In this document: positions 14,418 through 24,762 of the stretch, piece after piece
How the letters are laid out: each line of letters starts with the position of its first letter
How positions within the stretch are numbered: position 1 is the first letter of the stretch
Origin: an uncultured Bacteroidaceae bacterium
GTDB taxonomy: Bacteria; Bacteroidota; Bacteroidia; Bacteroidales; Bacteroidaceae
Assembly (NCBI GenBank): GCA_905235565.1
Contig: CAJOLR010000005.1
Location: 1-32,224 of the forward strand
Length of the DNA stretch: 32,224 nt
Reading direction: 5' to 3'
Program-made: the position numbers and the translations under genes
Notes under the pieces: generated by a model
The model's database searches: none
The model's input: only the letters and a program-made list of their open reading frames with translations
Told to the model about the DNA's origin: nothing

Positions 14418-17400
14418 ATGACTTATACTAATTTTTCATATATGATTATGAACAGGATTTTTAATGGATTACTGTTGGCCGCCGCGTTCTCATTTTTTGC
14501 GGCAGGCAACGCCGTTGCCCAGGACATTGACAAACTAAAGGAGGAAGCAATGTCTTATGACAGGGAAGAATGCTCATTCAGCAGCACTAATGTAAATGTA
14601 GACGGATTGCGTTACAAGCTTGATGCAACCAGGCATCTTGCCAAATTTGTTTACATCAACAGTTCCAATACCGCACCGGAGGTGCTGGTCATACCGGAGA
14701 CCATCGTATCAGGTGACGAGACCTATGTGGTTGTGGCTACCGAGGGTTACAACTCATACTCTCAGAACAATACCAGAAAACTGGTGCTGCCCGAGACTAT
14801 GCGCTGGATTGGAGAGTATACGTTGTATCCTTATAATAATGTCAAGGAATTCGTGATACCAGCCAATGTAGAGTATATGGAGGGCTATCAGCTGGGACGA
14901 GACAATGTTAACCTGCGCTTTGAAGGTTCTGTTCCACCGGTTGTCACCGGCCGTATCTCATCCAGAAACAACAAACTTAAACTGTATGTGCCTGCAGAGT
15001 CTTTTCGGGATTATGTCATATCCGATTACATAGAGGACTGCTGTGTGGTAGCCGATAATATAGATGCCGGAACAGTAGTGATAGACTCTGTTGACAACGG
15101 TGAGCTGGGCTATATAGTAGTGGCCGATGCCTTGCCCAAGGTTCGCGTGTATGCCGAGGTCAACAAGCTCATCGTAAAGACCGGAACAATCGATGCCACA
15201 GACTGGTATCAGCTGCGTCAGATGCACAACCTTGTTTACCTTGACATAAGCGGACTGTCGGTATCGGAGATTCCATATCAGGCACTTTATGACTGCTGGC
15301 AGATAGAGACGGTGATACTTCCTGATACCCTTAAGAGCATCAGGGACTATGCATTTGCATATACCGGAGTTAAGGATATAGTGATTCCGCCCACCGTAAG
15401 GAACATTTACGGTGGTTACAATTTCTATGACTGCGACTCATTAAGGAGCATAGTCATACCGGAAGGAGTCAAGTCACTCCCCGTACAGTGCTTCTATGAC
15501 TGCAATAATCTGCATTCCGTAACGCTGCCATCTACGCTGACATCAATGTCAGACAACTGCTTTGAGGGTTGTGACCTCTACAGCCTGCATCTTCCGGGTG
15601 CCCTGTCATATATACCGTCTTACGGATTCAAGAATAATAAGAACCTGGTCAAGGTTGAGTTTGAAGAAGGAAATTCATACATAGGCTACGAGGCATTTTT
15701 ACAGTGTAACTCAATAGATTCACTGGTATTCCCGTCAACCATTAAGGTAATAAACGGTTATGCTTTCAGTACCAACCGCTCTCTTGTTGACGTAAAGCTG
15801 AATGAAGGTCTTGAGGAAATTGACAACTATGCGTTCATTAACTGCTCCGGACTGACGGAGATAACGCTGCCCAGTTCACTGCAGTATTGTCTTGGCAGGC
15901 CTTTCTATGGTTGCTCAGGTATCCGTAAGATTGAGAGCCGTGCTCTTATTCCGCCCACAGTACGGTCGGCCGTACCTACTTCCAGTGCAGGAAACATAGA
16001 GCTTTATGTCCCGTTATGGAGTTTCCAGGAGTATATGACCACACCCGGCTGGCTTGAGTATCAGAACCATACCAGCATAATACGTGACAATCTGCCCGCA
16101 AACATAGTGATAAACAAGGAGTTTGAGTTTGTGCTGGGTGCCGATGACAACGTTGAGGGCTATACCCCCAATGTGCGTCTGCTCTATAATACCGAGCGCA
16201 TAGATGACGGATTCGGTCATCAGAAGTATGAACGCGGTAACCTTACGGTGAGCAGCCGCAGCAAGCTGGCTCTCAATGATTTCTCAATGTATTATTCACC
16301 GTATGCCAAGTACTATGCCGACTATAGCCGTTTTTACAACAGCAGTACGCATTACAACTATGACTGGCAGAGCACCACTTTCAATCCCAACTCACTCATA
16401 GTACGCGGTGAGATGAGAGCTGAGAACCAGACACTGAACCTGATGCTGTACAACGACCTGTGGCAGTTTGTAAGTTTCCCGTTTGATGTTAAGGTTGCAG
16501 ACATAGTTCCGGTTGACTCCAAGACACAGTGGGTTATCCGTAAATATTCCGGTTATGAACGTGCCCAGCAGAACTTTGACAAGACCTGGGTCAACCTTAC
16601 CGCAGACAGTGTGCTGCATGCAGGTCAGGGATACATAATGAAATGCTTCAACAATACCGCATCAAACAATTCCAACGTTGTAAGCTTTACGGTTACTCCC
16701 ATCAAGGAGTCTCTGACACGCCAGTACCTGTTTACCAGCAAGGACCGTGAGGTTGAGCTTGAGGAGAACCTTAGTGAGTTTGAACAGAACCGTTCATGGA
16801 ACCTGATAGGAAATCCTTATCCGTGCTATTTTGACACAAGGTTCATGGATACAGAGTCACCGTTCATGATATGGGACTCATATAACAGGACATACGTGGC
16901 TTTCAGCCCTATTGACGATGACTACATACTCAATCCCGGTGAGGCGTTCTTCATACAGCGTCCCGTTGATTCTGAGAGTCTTGTGTTCCTGCATGATGGT
17001 CGCCAGACCTACCGTAACCCCAATGACCTGACTGTTGAGCACGCTCCCATGAGAGGCTCGGCTGAAAGGGAGGTTATAAACCTGGCACTCACCATAGGTG
17101 ACAGGTCAGACCGTACCAGAGTGGTTTTCAACAGCAAGGCGTCAATGGATTATGAGATAGGCCGCGATGCCGCCAAGTTCATGTCGGCAGAGAGCGGTGC
17201 CTCACAGATTTGGACTGTCAGCAACGGTGTCCAGTACGCTATAAACGAGCGTCCGGAGTCTGACCGTTGCGTAGCCATTGGCTTAAACTGCACACAGAAC
17301 GGCTCATATACAATAAGTCTGGCAGACTGCAATCCCAAGGGCAGTGTCGTGCTTGAGGACCGTCTGTACGGGACATTCACTGACCTTTCATCCGGTGCCG

Positions 17401-17591
17401 GCTATACATTCCATGCATCTCAGGGGGCTGTGACAGGCAGGTTCTACCTGACATCAGGCAATCCTACCCAAGTAGGTGATGTCAGACAGGATATCCGTGA
17501 CAGCCGCTCATTCAATGTTGCAGGCCAGGCTGTGATGGATGACAGCAATGGTATCATCATCAGGAACGGAAAGAAGACCATAAACCGATAA
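14418..17591 (+). CDS. Large exported BspA-type leucine-rich repeat protein
   Basis: 1057 residues from the first ATG; ATGs at 14442 and 14448 would give a tidier signal peptide (MNRIFNGLLLAAAFSFFAAG, cleavage near VAQ). About 300-560 holds LRR_5 (BspA/TpLRR) repeats such as YAFAYTGVKDIVIPPTVRNI and YAFINCSGLTEITLPSSLQY, closed by the usual cap IELYVPLWSFQEY...GW. About 680-745 (LWQFVSFPFDVKVADIVPVD ... LHAGQGYIMK) and 791-855 (RSWNLIGNPYPCYFD ... LNPGEAFFIQRP) are two copies of a W-x-L/F beta module. The tail (SFNVAGQAVMDD, NGIIIRNGKKTINR) resembles short sorting tails of Bacteroidetes exported proteins. Likely cell-surface or secreted, perhaps adhesive. The next gene starts 6 bp downstream. 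Confidence 0.85.
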   Translation: MTYTNFSYMIMNRIFNGLLLAAAFSFFAAGNAVAQDIDKLKEEAMSYDREECSFSSTNVNVDGLRYKLDATRHLAKFVYINSSNTAPEVLVIPETIVSGDETYVVVATEGYNSYSQNNTRKLVLPETMRWIGEYTLYPYNNVKEFVIPANVEYMEGYQLGRDNVNLRFEGSVPPVVTGRISSRNNKLKLYVPAESFRDYVISDYIEDCCVVADNIDAGTVVIDSVDNGELGYIVVADALPKVRVYAEVNKLIVKTGTIDATDWYQLRQMHNLVYLDISGLSVSEIPYQALYDCWQIETVILPDTLKSIRDYAFAYTGVKDIVIPPTVRNIYGGYNFYDCDSLRSIVIPEGVKSLPVQCFYDCNNLHSVTLPSTLTSMSDNCFEGCDLYSLHLPGALSYIPSYGFKNNKNLVKVEFEEGNSYIGYEAFLQCNSIDSLVFPSTIKVINGYAFSTNRSLVDVKLNEGLEEIDNYAFINCSGLTEITLPSSLQYCLGRPFYGCSGIRKIESRALIPPTVRSAVPTSSAGNIELYVPLWSFQEYMTTPGWLEYQNHTSIIRDNLPANIVINKEFEFVLGADDNVEGYTPNVRLLYNTERIDDGFGHQKYERGNLTVSSRSKLALNDFSMYYSPYAKYYADYSRFYNSSTHYNYDWQSTTFNPNSLIVRGEMRAENQTLNLMLYNDLWQFVSFPFDVKVADIVPVDSKTQWVIRKYSGYERAQQNFDKTWVNLTADSVLHAGQGYIMKCFNNTASNNSNVVSFTVTPIKESLTRQYLFTSKDREVELEENLSEFEQNRSWNLIGNPYPCYFDTRFMDTESPFMIWDSYNRTYVAFSPIDDDYILNPGEAFFIQRPVDSESLVFLHDGRQTYRNPNDLTVEHAPMRGSAEREVINLALTIGDRSDRTRVVFNSKASMDYEIGRDAAKFMSAESGASQIWTVSNGVQYAINERPESDRCVAIGLNCTQNGSYTISLADCNPKGSVVLEDRLYGTFTDLSSGAGYTFHASQGAVTGRFYLTSGNPTQVGDVRQDIRDSRSFNVAGQAVMDDSNGIIIRNGKKTINR

Positions 17592-17597
17592 CCCGTC

Positions 17598-20500
17598 ATG
17601 AAGAGATATATAATTCTATTGCTGGGAGTGCTGCTCCCGTTTGTGGCCATAGCCCAGACAGACAGCTACGACCCTGTCAATCCACCTGACCCGTACTGGC
17701 CTCAGGCTGACACCACTACCTATTATAAGGTAAGGTGTGAAGCCATACCCGACGGTGCCGGATCATTCTCCGGTTACGGAGACAGGTTCACCGGCGGCCA
17801 GACAGTAAGGGTGAGCGCATGGACACATGACAACTGCATATTCAAGGGCTGGGCTGATGCCAATGGTAATGTGCTTACCACCAGCGGCTCTTACACATTT
17901 ACGATGCCATTCGCCGATGTGACTGTCTATGCATTATATGAGTATGACCCCGCAAGTCCGGGTAATCCGTATTTCAGCCGTGATTATCCGCTTTCTGTGA
18001 CATGTGAGCCTGCTGTGGCCGGTTCATTCAATGTCAAGTCCGGCGTGATGGTACGCGAGGGTACTACACAGAGCCTTGTAGCCTACATGAACAACGGGTT
18101 CAGGTTTGTGCGCTGGGAGACAGCAGACGGTGAGATTCTTGGCACAGATACCAGACTGAGCATACTTATGCCGTCACATCCCTACAGCATCAAGGGTATA
18201 TATGAGTATGTACCGGAGTCACCGGTTAATCCGGCAGTAAACTCATGGGATCCCATTTCCGGACAGGCAATAGTCGATATGTTCAGACCCGGTTATCTGA
18301 ACTCTACACTAAAGTCAATGCTGTCTGACTATGCCTCCATGACCCACCTTATCGTGGATGGTCAGGTCACCACAAACGACTTCTCGTTCACGGGCACGTT
18401 CAAAGCCCTTACATCGGTCGACCTGAGCCGTGTGGCAGGTGTCACCTCAATACCCAGCTACTGGCTTGACGGTAATGACAACATAAGGGAGATAGACATT
18501 CCTTCATGCATTACGCGTCTGGACAACTACTCGTTCAGGAACTGTAAGGCGCTCATATCATTCAATTGTTACGCTACAGTGCCACCCGCACTGGGCAATG
18601 AGGTGTTCAACGGCGTACCGGATGAAATGACGGTATATGTACCGGAGTCATCGGTTGAACTATATCAGGCTACAGAGGGCTGGAATACGTTCAACATAGC
18701 ACCGCTCCGCAGTAAGCTATGCTCACTTGAGATAAACCTTCCCGCAGAGTGTTCTGACGGTCGCTACAAGAACATGTCACTTGAACTGGTCAACGTTAAG
18801 AGCGGTCAGAAATACAGGTATGTAATAACCGACCGTCTAAACTATACTTTCGGGACACTGGTCAGGAATACGGTGTATAACGCATACCTGAAGAATCTGT
18901 CAGGCCAGATCCTGGGCGAGCGTGACCTTATTACCGTTGATGACAGGAACGTCAGCGTGTCCATGAGTGACCTTAAACAGCCCAGGACTCTTACTGTTAA
19001 GGTAACCGAGCCCGGCGGTGCTGATGTGACAGGGCAGACCCAGATAGTATGGAATGATGAGGCAGGCGGCTATCTGCAGCAGGGTGCTTCAGTGGCATCG
19101 CAGATAGAGGGCTATAAGGTAAGCTATTCAATAACGCTGCCCCAGACGCTGGCTATGAAGTATGTTCAGCCTGATGTTACGGAATACACCGTCAAGGCAG
19201 GCAGCAATGATATAACGGTTACGCTTGAGCCCATCAGGGAATTCGTTCTCAAGGGCAGGATAGTAAACAATATGACCGGTCTTGGCATATCGGGTGCCAC
19301 AGTGGCCGTTTCACAGACTCTGGCGGGCCGCTACTCGGATGCCATCAATGTCAAGACGCAGGCAGACGGCTGCTACAGCGTCATCATACACAATGCACCG
19401 TCTGATGTTACCATATCTGCCAATGATTGCGTGAACGGCTCTTTCAGTCTGAGTGATGATATGTTTGCGCTTAACGCAGAAAGCGGTGTCATTGACAACG
19501 GTACTACTGCACTCAAGCCCATATCGGGCGTGGTGATAAACCTTAGTTACACTTACACCTCAAGTGTGGCCGATGATGAGGAACCGGAGGTGCTGCCTTA
19601 CTACAGTGACGTGAGCAATGTGTCATACACCATCTATGACAGGACACAGGACAAGCAGATAAGCTCATTCAGTGTCCAGTACCCTGACATCGTTGTGCTG
19701 GAGGACGTGCAGCCGGGTGATGAGCTGGAGGTGACATGTCACAGCAAGTCATCAATGTTCATGGACGTTAAGGCTTCAGGCACTGTGGACAGTGACAACC
19801 ATTTGTCTTTGACGCTGCCTGTAGTTGAGCTTGGAGCCATAAAGGCCAGATTCCTCATAACAGACAATACGGCTGTCGAAGGTATACTCTATGACAGTAA
19901 GGGAGTGCTTGTGGCACATGACAGCTATAAGGGTAATGACTTGCTGTTCAGTAATCTGCCGGATGGCGACTATACGGTCATTACCATGGGACAGAGCCTG
20001 TTCTTCAACTCTATATTCTCACTTGACCATCTGGCTGATGCCGGAATGACTGAGGGAGTTGACTACCTCAGGAATACTGTTAAGGTGGAAAGTGGACGTA
20101 TATCGGCTTTCAGAAATGTGGTGGTTCCTGTGTTTGACGAGTCCAAGTACTACTACACCGGCCGCAACACGTCATTCTCAGTAAACAAGGCTAATGTAAT
20201 AGCCGGTAATTACCTTACGCTGAGCGGCAGGATAGATTTCCTGGACAGTTATAAGCACAAGGTATCTGACATAGAGATGGTGGTAAGGCTGCCGGAGAGC
20301 TGCAGCATGGTTGAGAAGTCAGTCATAGTGGGCAACAACCTCCAGGCATACGAGTACCGTGACAATATGGTGACCATACCTATGGGCGATAATTACACAG
20401 ACAGGGTCAAGTTCTGCATTGTACCGTCTGAGCGCGGTAACTTTACGCCCAATGCGTTTGTGCGTTTCAAGCTTGATGACCGTACCATACTCCAGCCTAT

Positions 20501-23500
20501 CGGCAATGCTGCATACACTGTTACTGACATAACTGTCTGGAGCGCACCGCTCATTTCATTGCCTGCAATAAGCATTGACGGTAATGCTCCCGGTATGTCA
20601 CAGATTGTGGTATATGACGGCCAGACCGTTATAGGAACCACCAAGGCTCTTGCCGACGGCTACTGGTCACTCCAGACTGAACTCAAGAACTGCACCAACC
20701 TGTCCATACATGAGATATGGGCCGATGTAACCGCTCCGTCAGGTTTCAATGACCGGACAGAGACCCGCTTTGTGGAGTACAACGAGCGCAGCATCCAGGC
20801 CAGGAATGTGGAGATGTCATTCTACAACGGACTGCCCGGCGTGAACCGTACCATCTGGGTCAACTTTGACCTGGAGCATATCAAGGCCAGCTCGCCCAGT
20901 TATATGTTTGCCGGAGGTACAGACTTTGTGTTTACCGCAAACCTGACCAACAATGACCCGGATGTGGTGAACAGCTGCATGATAAGGGTGTTTACCAACA
21001 ATCATGAGTGGATAGAACTGCCGGCTCGTTACATACCCAATATGGAGCGCTGGGTGGCAGTAGGCAAGTTTGACACTCATTCCATGCCTATAGGTGTGCG
21101 CGTGGTCGTGGATGCCGATATATCAACAGAGATAGATTACAGTGAGTTTGTTGAAAACAATACCATCCCGCAGGTGATGACACATGTAGAGGAATATACA
21201 GCCACACTCCAGGAAATGCCGTCAACCGATGACGGATTCATACCGGATGAGATACCTGAGGTTGAGGTGACGTTTGAGTATGCAACCGTGACCCCTGTCG
21301 TAGAGGAGATAGTGCAGGCGGCTCAGGAGGAGCCTGTGATGATGGTTGATGTGGAAGTCCCTGCAGGACAGAACTACGCTGTCAATTTCCAGACATGGGA
21401 TGGAGGTGAGTTGCTCTTTACCGAGTCAAATACCGCTGTAGAGACAATAATAACCAGTGATGTTGCCGATGTAATTGATATGCCTGTCACTGAAGAGACC
21501 GAAGAGCCGGTTCAGGTGACGGTATATGAGAACGGGTCATTTGTAATAAAGGATCCTAACCAGGACAAGGAGTGGGTCGTTCAGGTGCCTGACAACTATG
21601 AGTTCAATGACAATTACAACGACAGCGACAACAACGGTAATAACAACGATAACGGCAACAACAATGATGAGGTTAAGCCCAGTCAGACTTCCAGGCGTGC
21701 GGCTCCGGGACATACCGGCCGTATAGCCGAGACTCTGGTTGACACACTCAAGTACAATATCATGATGCTTGAGCAGGCTGCCCATCATGTAAACAGCTAC
21801 ATAAAGACTACCGCCGATCCGATAAGGTCACAACTTGCGTCAATTGATGCATCACTCAATTCGGCACAGGTTGTGACTGCCGACCTGGTAGCCTACAAGG
21901 CTGTCCATCCCGAGGAGTCGGAGTCTATAGACAAACAGCTGCAGAGCCTGTCATCAAGCGTGGCCATGCTCAAGAAAACCCGTTTTGAACTGAGCACCGC
22001 ACTTGATGAGGTGAACGGTTACATAAGCATAGTACGTGACCTTAACAGACTCATTTCATACGGCCATTACGCCATCACCGATGTCAATGACTGGCAGGTG
22101 TTCATAGACAGGATACTGCCCTGTAACGGTCTGGATGACCCGCAGGCCAGGGCTCTGTCATGGATATCGGACAGCCTTAAGTTCAAGTATGGACACCGTT
22201 ATATTACGGTATGCAACATAGCCCAGCTGGCTGCCCAGGTGGTGACCAGTGCTCCGTCAACAGAGCAGGGAACAACCATGCTCAGCATGGTCCAGGGTGC
22301 CGTGGCCGGCTATCTGTCCAAAACTGCCGACCTGGTGTACCGCGAGACTAAGGCAACGTCACGAAACCGCATCCGCAAGGCCAAGCGTGACCGTAACCGT
22401 TATGTCAACTGTAATTATGCTGACCTGGAAGAGATAGAGGACAAATGGGACTTTTCACTCCCGTATCCGGTTGTGGAGCCAATCATAGACCCGTCGGGTT
22501 ATGTCTATGAGGGCGTATCGGGCAATCGCCTGGAGGGTGTGACCGCTACAGCCTACTACAAGCATACGTATGAGGATATGTATGGCGACCTGCAGCAGGA
22601 GATAGTGCTTTGGGATGCCGCCATGTACGGTCAGGAGAACCCGTTGTTCACTGATGAGCAGGGTATGTACCAGTGGGATGTGCCTCAGGGCGAGTGGCAG
22701 GTCAAGTTTGAGAAAGAGGGCTATCAGACAGCATACTCAGATTGGCTGCCGGTACCACCGCCACAGATGGATGTAAATATAGGACTCGTGCAGAACATTC
22801 AGCCAGAGGTGATAGGTGCCCGTGCATTTGAGGGCAGTAACGGTAACAGCAGCGTAGAGGTGACGTTCTCCAAATACATGGATCCTGAGACACTTAATGC
22901 AGGAAGCCTGTTCATTAAGGGCATCAAGGATGGCGTTGAGACTCTGCTTACAGATATAGAGTTTACCTATCCTGACCTTGAGGCTGTTACCGAGGGCAGT
23001 AACCTGCATTATGCCAGAACTGTAAGCATAGATGCCGGCCATACTGACGGATTTGATGCTATCCTGCTGATAGTAAATACAGATGTCAAGAGCTATGCCG
23101 GCATAGGTATGGCTCAGGTCTATGAGCAGAGACTTGATGTAGAGAAGAAACTTGTATCTATAGCCGCAGATTCTATAGTCTATGTTGGATACGGTGACAA
23201 GACTATAGTCCATGTCGGTGTATTGCCCAATGCCGCAGCGGCGGGCAAGAAGCTGTCAGTACGTACAGAGTCTGCCATGATAGCGGGTATTAACGGTGCC
23301 GGTGCAACGCTGGAACTCACTCTCGATGCCGATGGTCAGGCGCAGTTTGAACTGGACGGTACCCTGTTCGGTACTACAGCGCTTAAGTATCAGGTATCGG
23401 GTGAGAACCTTACTGCCACCACTCTGGTGAGTGTTGTCGATGCTTCGCTCTTAGAGGAGGTCAAGGCTCCTAAGGCATCAAGGATAAGCGGCACGTCCGT

Positions 23501-24692
23501 ATTCAGCGGACAGACCGTTAGCCTGACATCCGAGACTGGCAATGCCACCATTTATTATACTCTTGACGGCAGCTGCCCGTGCGAGTCTGACAGCCGCATC
23601 CTCTATACAGCACCTATAGCTATTACAGACAGTGTCTTTATCAGGGCTATGGCAGTGGGTATAAGCGGATTTGAGAGTATGGTAAGTGAGTTCAGCTACT
23701 CTGTTCGTGAATCCGCAGCAACTATGGATCTGGCCGAGGGCTGGAACTGGACATCACATGACCTTTCAGCCCCGCTTGACGCTGCTGAGCTCTCTGACGT
23801 GGCCGTAGCCATACGTACCAGAGACGGTCAGATGGTCAAGGATGCTGACGGCTGGAACGGGTCGATACCCGGTATTGATGCAGTCAATATGCTCAAGGTA
23901 CGTACAAGCGCACCGTCACGGAAACAGTTTACAGGCAGCCAGTTCAATCCTACAGCTGTTACTGTGAAATTGCACCGTGGCTGGAACTGGATGGGATATC
24001 CGCTTGACCAGACTCTGGTACTTGATGATGCCCTTCTGTACCTTGACGTTGAGGAGGGTGATGTCATAATGGGTCTTGATGACGGATTTGCCGAGTTTGC
24101 CGACGGACACTGGAGCGGAACGCTCAAGGTTCTCAGGCCAGGTCACGGCTATATGTACAGGTCCATGCACGACAAGAGCTTTATGTATGGCACCGTTCCC
24201 ACGGTTAATCCTGCATCGGCCGGTACAGACCGCATGCCTAAGGGCGGTATACCTTGGAGTGTAAATATCCATGCATATCCTGACATGATGGCTATTACCG
24301 CCATTGTCATGGACGGTGATGCTGAGGCTCCTGACAGCATCTATACGATAGGTGCATTCTGTCAGGAAGAGTGCCGCGGCATTGGCACATACGTGGATGG
24401 CACAGTACGTATTCCGGTATACGGCAACCCGCAGGATGAGATAAGCTTCAAGGTGGTCAATGTCACCAGCGGACAGATTCATGCAGTCAGTGATACGTTG
24501 CGGTTCCAGCCCGATGTGGCAGGGTCCGTATCAGAGCCATTGCTGCTTGAATTCGAGACTCCTACTGCCGTACAACGCGTATGGCAGGACAAACCTGCAG
24601 GCGGTGTTTACAACCTTAAGGGGCAGGCAGTAGAGCCGTCACGGGCCAGGAACGGAATCTATATAATTGACGGAACAAAAGTTTACAGATAA
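17598..24692 (+). CDS. Giant multidomain exported surface protein (2364 aa)
   Basis: Signal peptide 1-19 (MKRYIILLLGVLLPFVAIA/Q). Visible modules: two InlB-type/Flg_new-like repeats (about 42-117, 128-206; FKGWADANG and VRWETADGE) separated by YDPxxPGNP; a BspA-like LRR piece ending in MTVYVPESSVELYQATEGW (about 245-375); carboxypeptidase-regulatory-like domain about 550-640; Ig-like modules about 870-1090; Asn/Asp-rich linker about 1335-1356; helical, possibly coiled-coil region about 1374-1490; second regulatory-like domain from PSGYVYEGVSGNRLEGVTAT about 1628-1731; SbsA-Ig-like domain (VEVTFSKYMDPETLNAGSLF) from about 1735; chitobiase/FN3-associated domain (ATIYYTLDGSCPCESDSR) about 1958-2038; two GWNW modules about 2045-2115 and 2122-2198; sorting-like tail (YNLKGQAVE, NGIYIIDGTKVYR). 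No catalytic motif seen. In operon with the preceding LRR protein. Confidence 0.85.
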   Translation: MKRYIILLLGVLLPFVAIAQTDSYDPVNPPDPYWPQADTTTYYKVRCEAIPDGAGSFSGYGDRFTGGQTVRVSAWTHDNCIFKGWADANGNVLTTSGSYTFTMPFADVTVYALYEYDPASPGNPYFSRDYPLSVTCEPAVAGSFNVKSGVMVREGTTQSLVAYMNNGFRFVRWETADGEILGTDTRLSILMPSHPYSIKGIYEYVPESPVNPAVNSWDPISGQAIVDMFRPGYLNSTLKSMLSDYASMTHLIVDGQVTTNDFSFTGTFKALTSVDLSRVAGVTSIPSYWLDGNDNIREIDIPSCITRLDNYSFRNCKALISFNCYATVPPALGNEVFNGVPDEMTVYVPESSVELYQATEGWNTFNIAPLRSKLCSLEINLPAECSDGRYKNMSLELVNVKSGQKYRYVITDRLNYTFGTLVRNTVYNAYLKNLSGQILGERDLITVDDRNVSVSMSDLKQPRTLTVKVTEPGGADVTGQTQIVWNDEAGGYLQQGASVASQIEGYKVSYSITLPQTLAMKYVQPDVTEYTVKAGSNDITVTLEPIREFVLKGRIVNNMTGLGISGATVAVSQTLAGRYSDAINVKTQADGCYSVIIHNAPSDVTISANDCVNGSFSLSDDMFALNAESGVIDNGTTALKPISGVVINLSYTYTSSVADDEEPEVLPYYSDVSNVSYTIYDRTQDKQISSFSVQYPDIVVLEDVQPGDELEVTCHSKSSMFMDVKASGTVDSDNHLSLTLPVVELGAIKARFLITDNTAVEGILYDSKGVLVAHDSYKGNDLLFSNLPDGDYTVITMGQSLFFNSIFSLDHLADAGMTEGVDYLRNTVKVESGRISAFRNVVVPVFDESKYYYTGRNTSFSVNKANVIAGNYLTLSGRIDFLDSYKHKVSDIEMVVRLPESCSMVEKSVIVGNNLQAYEYRDNMVTIPMGDNYTDRVKFCIVPSERGNFTPNAFVRFKLDDRTILQPIGNAAYTVTDITVWSAPLISLPAISIDGNAPGMSQIVVYDGQTVIGTTKALADGYWSLQTELKNCTNLSIHEIWADVTAPSGFNDRTETRFVEYNERSIQARNVEMSFYNGLPGVNRTIWVNFDLEHIKASSPSYMFAGGTDFVFTANLTNNDPDVVNSCMIRVFTNNHEWIELPARYIPNMERWVAVGKFDTHSMPIGVRVVVDADISTEIDYSEFVENNTIPQVMTHVEEYTATLQEMPSTDDGFIPDEIPEVEVTFEYATVTPVVEEIVQAAQEEPVMMVDVEVPAGQNYAVNFQTWDGGELLFTESNTAVETIITSDVADVIDMPVTEETEEPVQVTVYENGSFVIKDPNQDKEWVVQVPDNYEFNDNYNDSDNNGNNNDNGNNNDEVKPSQTSRRAAPGHTGRIAETLVDTLKYNIMMLEQAAHHVNSYIKTTADPIRSQLASIDASLNSAQVVTADLVAYKAVHPEESESIDKQLQSLSSSVAMLKKTRFELSTALDEVNGYISIVRDLNRLISYGHYAITDVNDWQVFIDRILPCNGLDDPQARALSWISDSLKFKYGHRYITVCNIAQLAAQVVTSAPSTEQGTTMLSMVQGAVAGYLSKTADLVYRETKATSRNRIRKAKRDRNRYVNCNYADLEEIEDKWDFSLPYPVVEPIIDPSGYVYEGVSGNRLEGVTATAYYKHTYEDMYGDLQQEIVLWDAAMYGQENPLFTDEQGMYQWDVPQGEWQVKFEKEGYQTAYSDWLPVPPPQMDVNIGLVQNIQPEVIGARAFEGSNGNSSVEVTFSKYMDPETLNAGSLFIKGIKDGVETLLTDIEFTYPDLEAVTEGSNLHYARTVSIDAGHTDGFDAILLIVNTDVKSYAGIGMAQVYEQRLDVEKKLVSIAADSIVYVGYGDKTIVHVGVLPNAAAAGKKLSVRTESAMIAGINGAGATLELTLDADGQAQFELDGTLFGTTALKYQVSGENLTATTLVSVVDASLLEEVKAPKASRISGTSVFSGQTVSLTSETGNATIYYTLDGSCPCESDSRILYTAPIAITDSVFIRAMAVGISGFESMVSEFSYSVRESAATMDLAEGWNWTSHDLSAPLDAAELSDVAVAIRTRDGQMVKDADGWNGSIPGIDAVNMLKVRTSAPSRKQFTGSQFNPTAVTVKLHRGWNWMGYPLDQTLVLDDALLYLDVEEGDVIMGLDDGFAEFADGHWSGTLKVLRPGHGYMYRSMHDKSFMYGTVPTVNPASAGTDRMPKGGIPWSVNIHAYPDMMAITAIVMDGDAEAPDSIYTIGAFCQEECRGIGTYVDGTVRIPVYGNPQDEISFKVVNVTSGQIHAVSDTLRFQPDVAGSVSEPLLLEFETPTAVQRVWQDKPAGGVYNLKGQAVEPSRARNGIYIIDGTKVYR

Positions 24693-24701
24693 CCAGTTCC
24701 G

Positions 24702-24753
24702 ATACAGTGAAAGAGAGGATGACCCAAACCGGTAATCCTCTCTTTCATTGTAT
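24702..24753. terminator. Bidirectional terminator hairpin
   Basis: 24702-24720 pairs with 24735-24753: a 19-bp stem with one G-T wobble (core GAAAGAGAGGAT / ATCCTCTCTTTC), 14-nt loop. It sits between the stops of the giant surface gene (+) and ygiQ (-). The T-runs are short, but stem length and place make a shared terminator likely. Confidence 0.75.
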
Positions 24754-24762
24754 ATGATGCTG

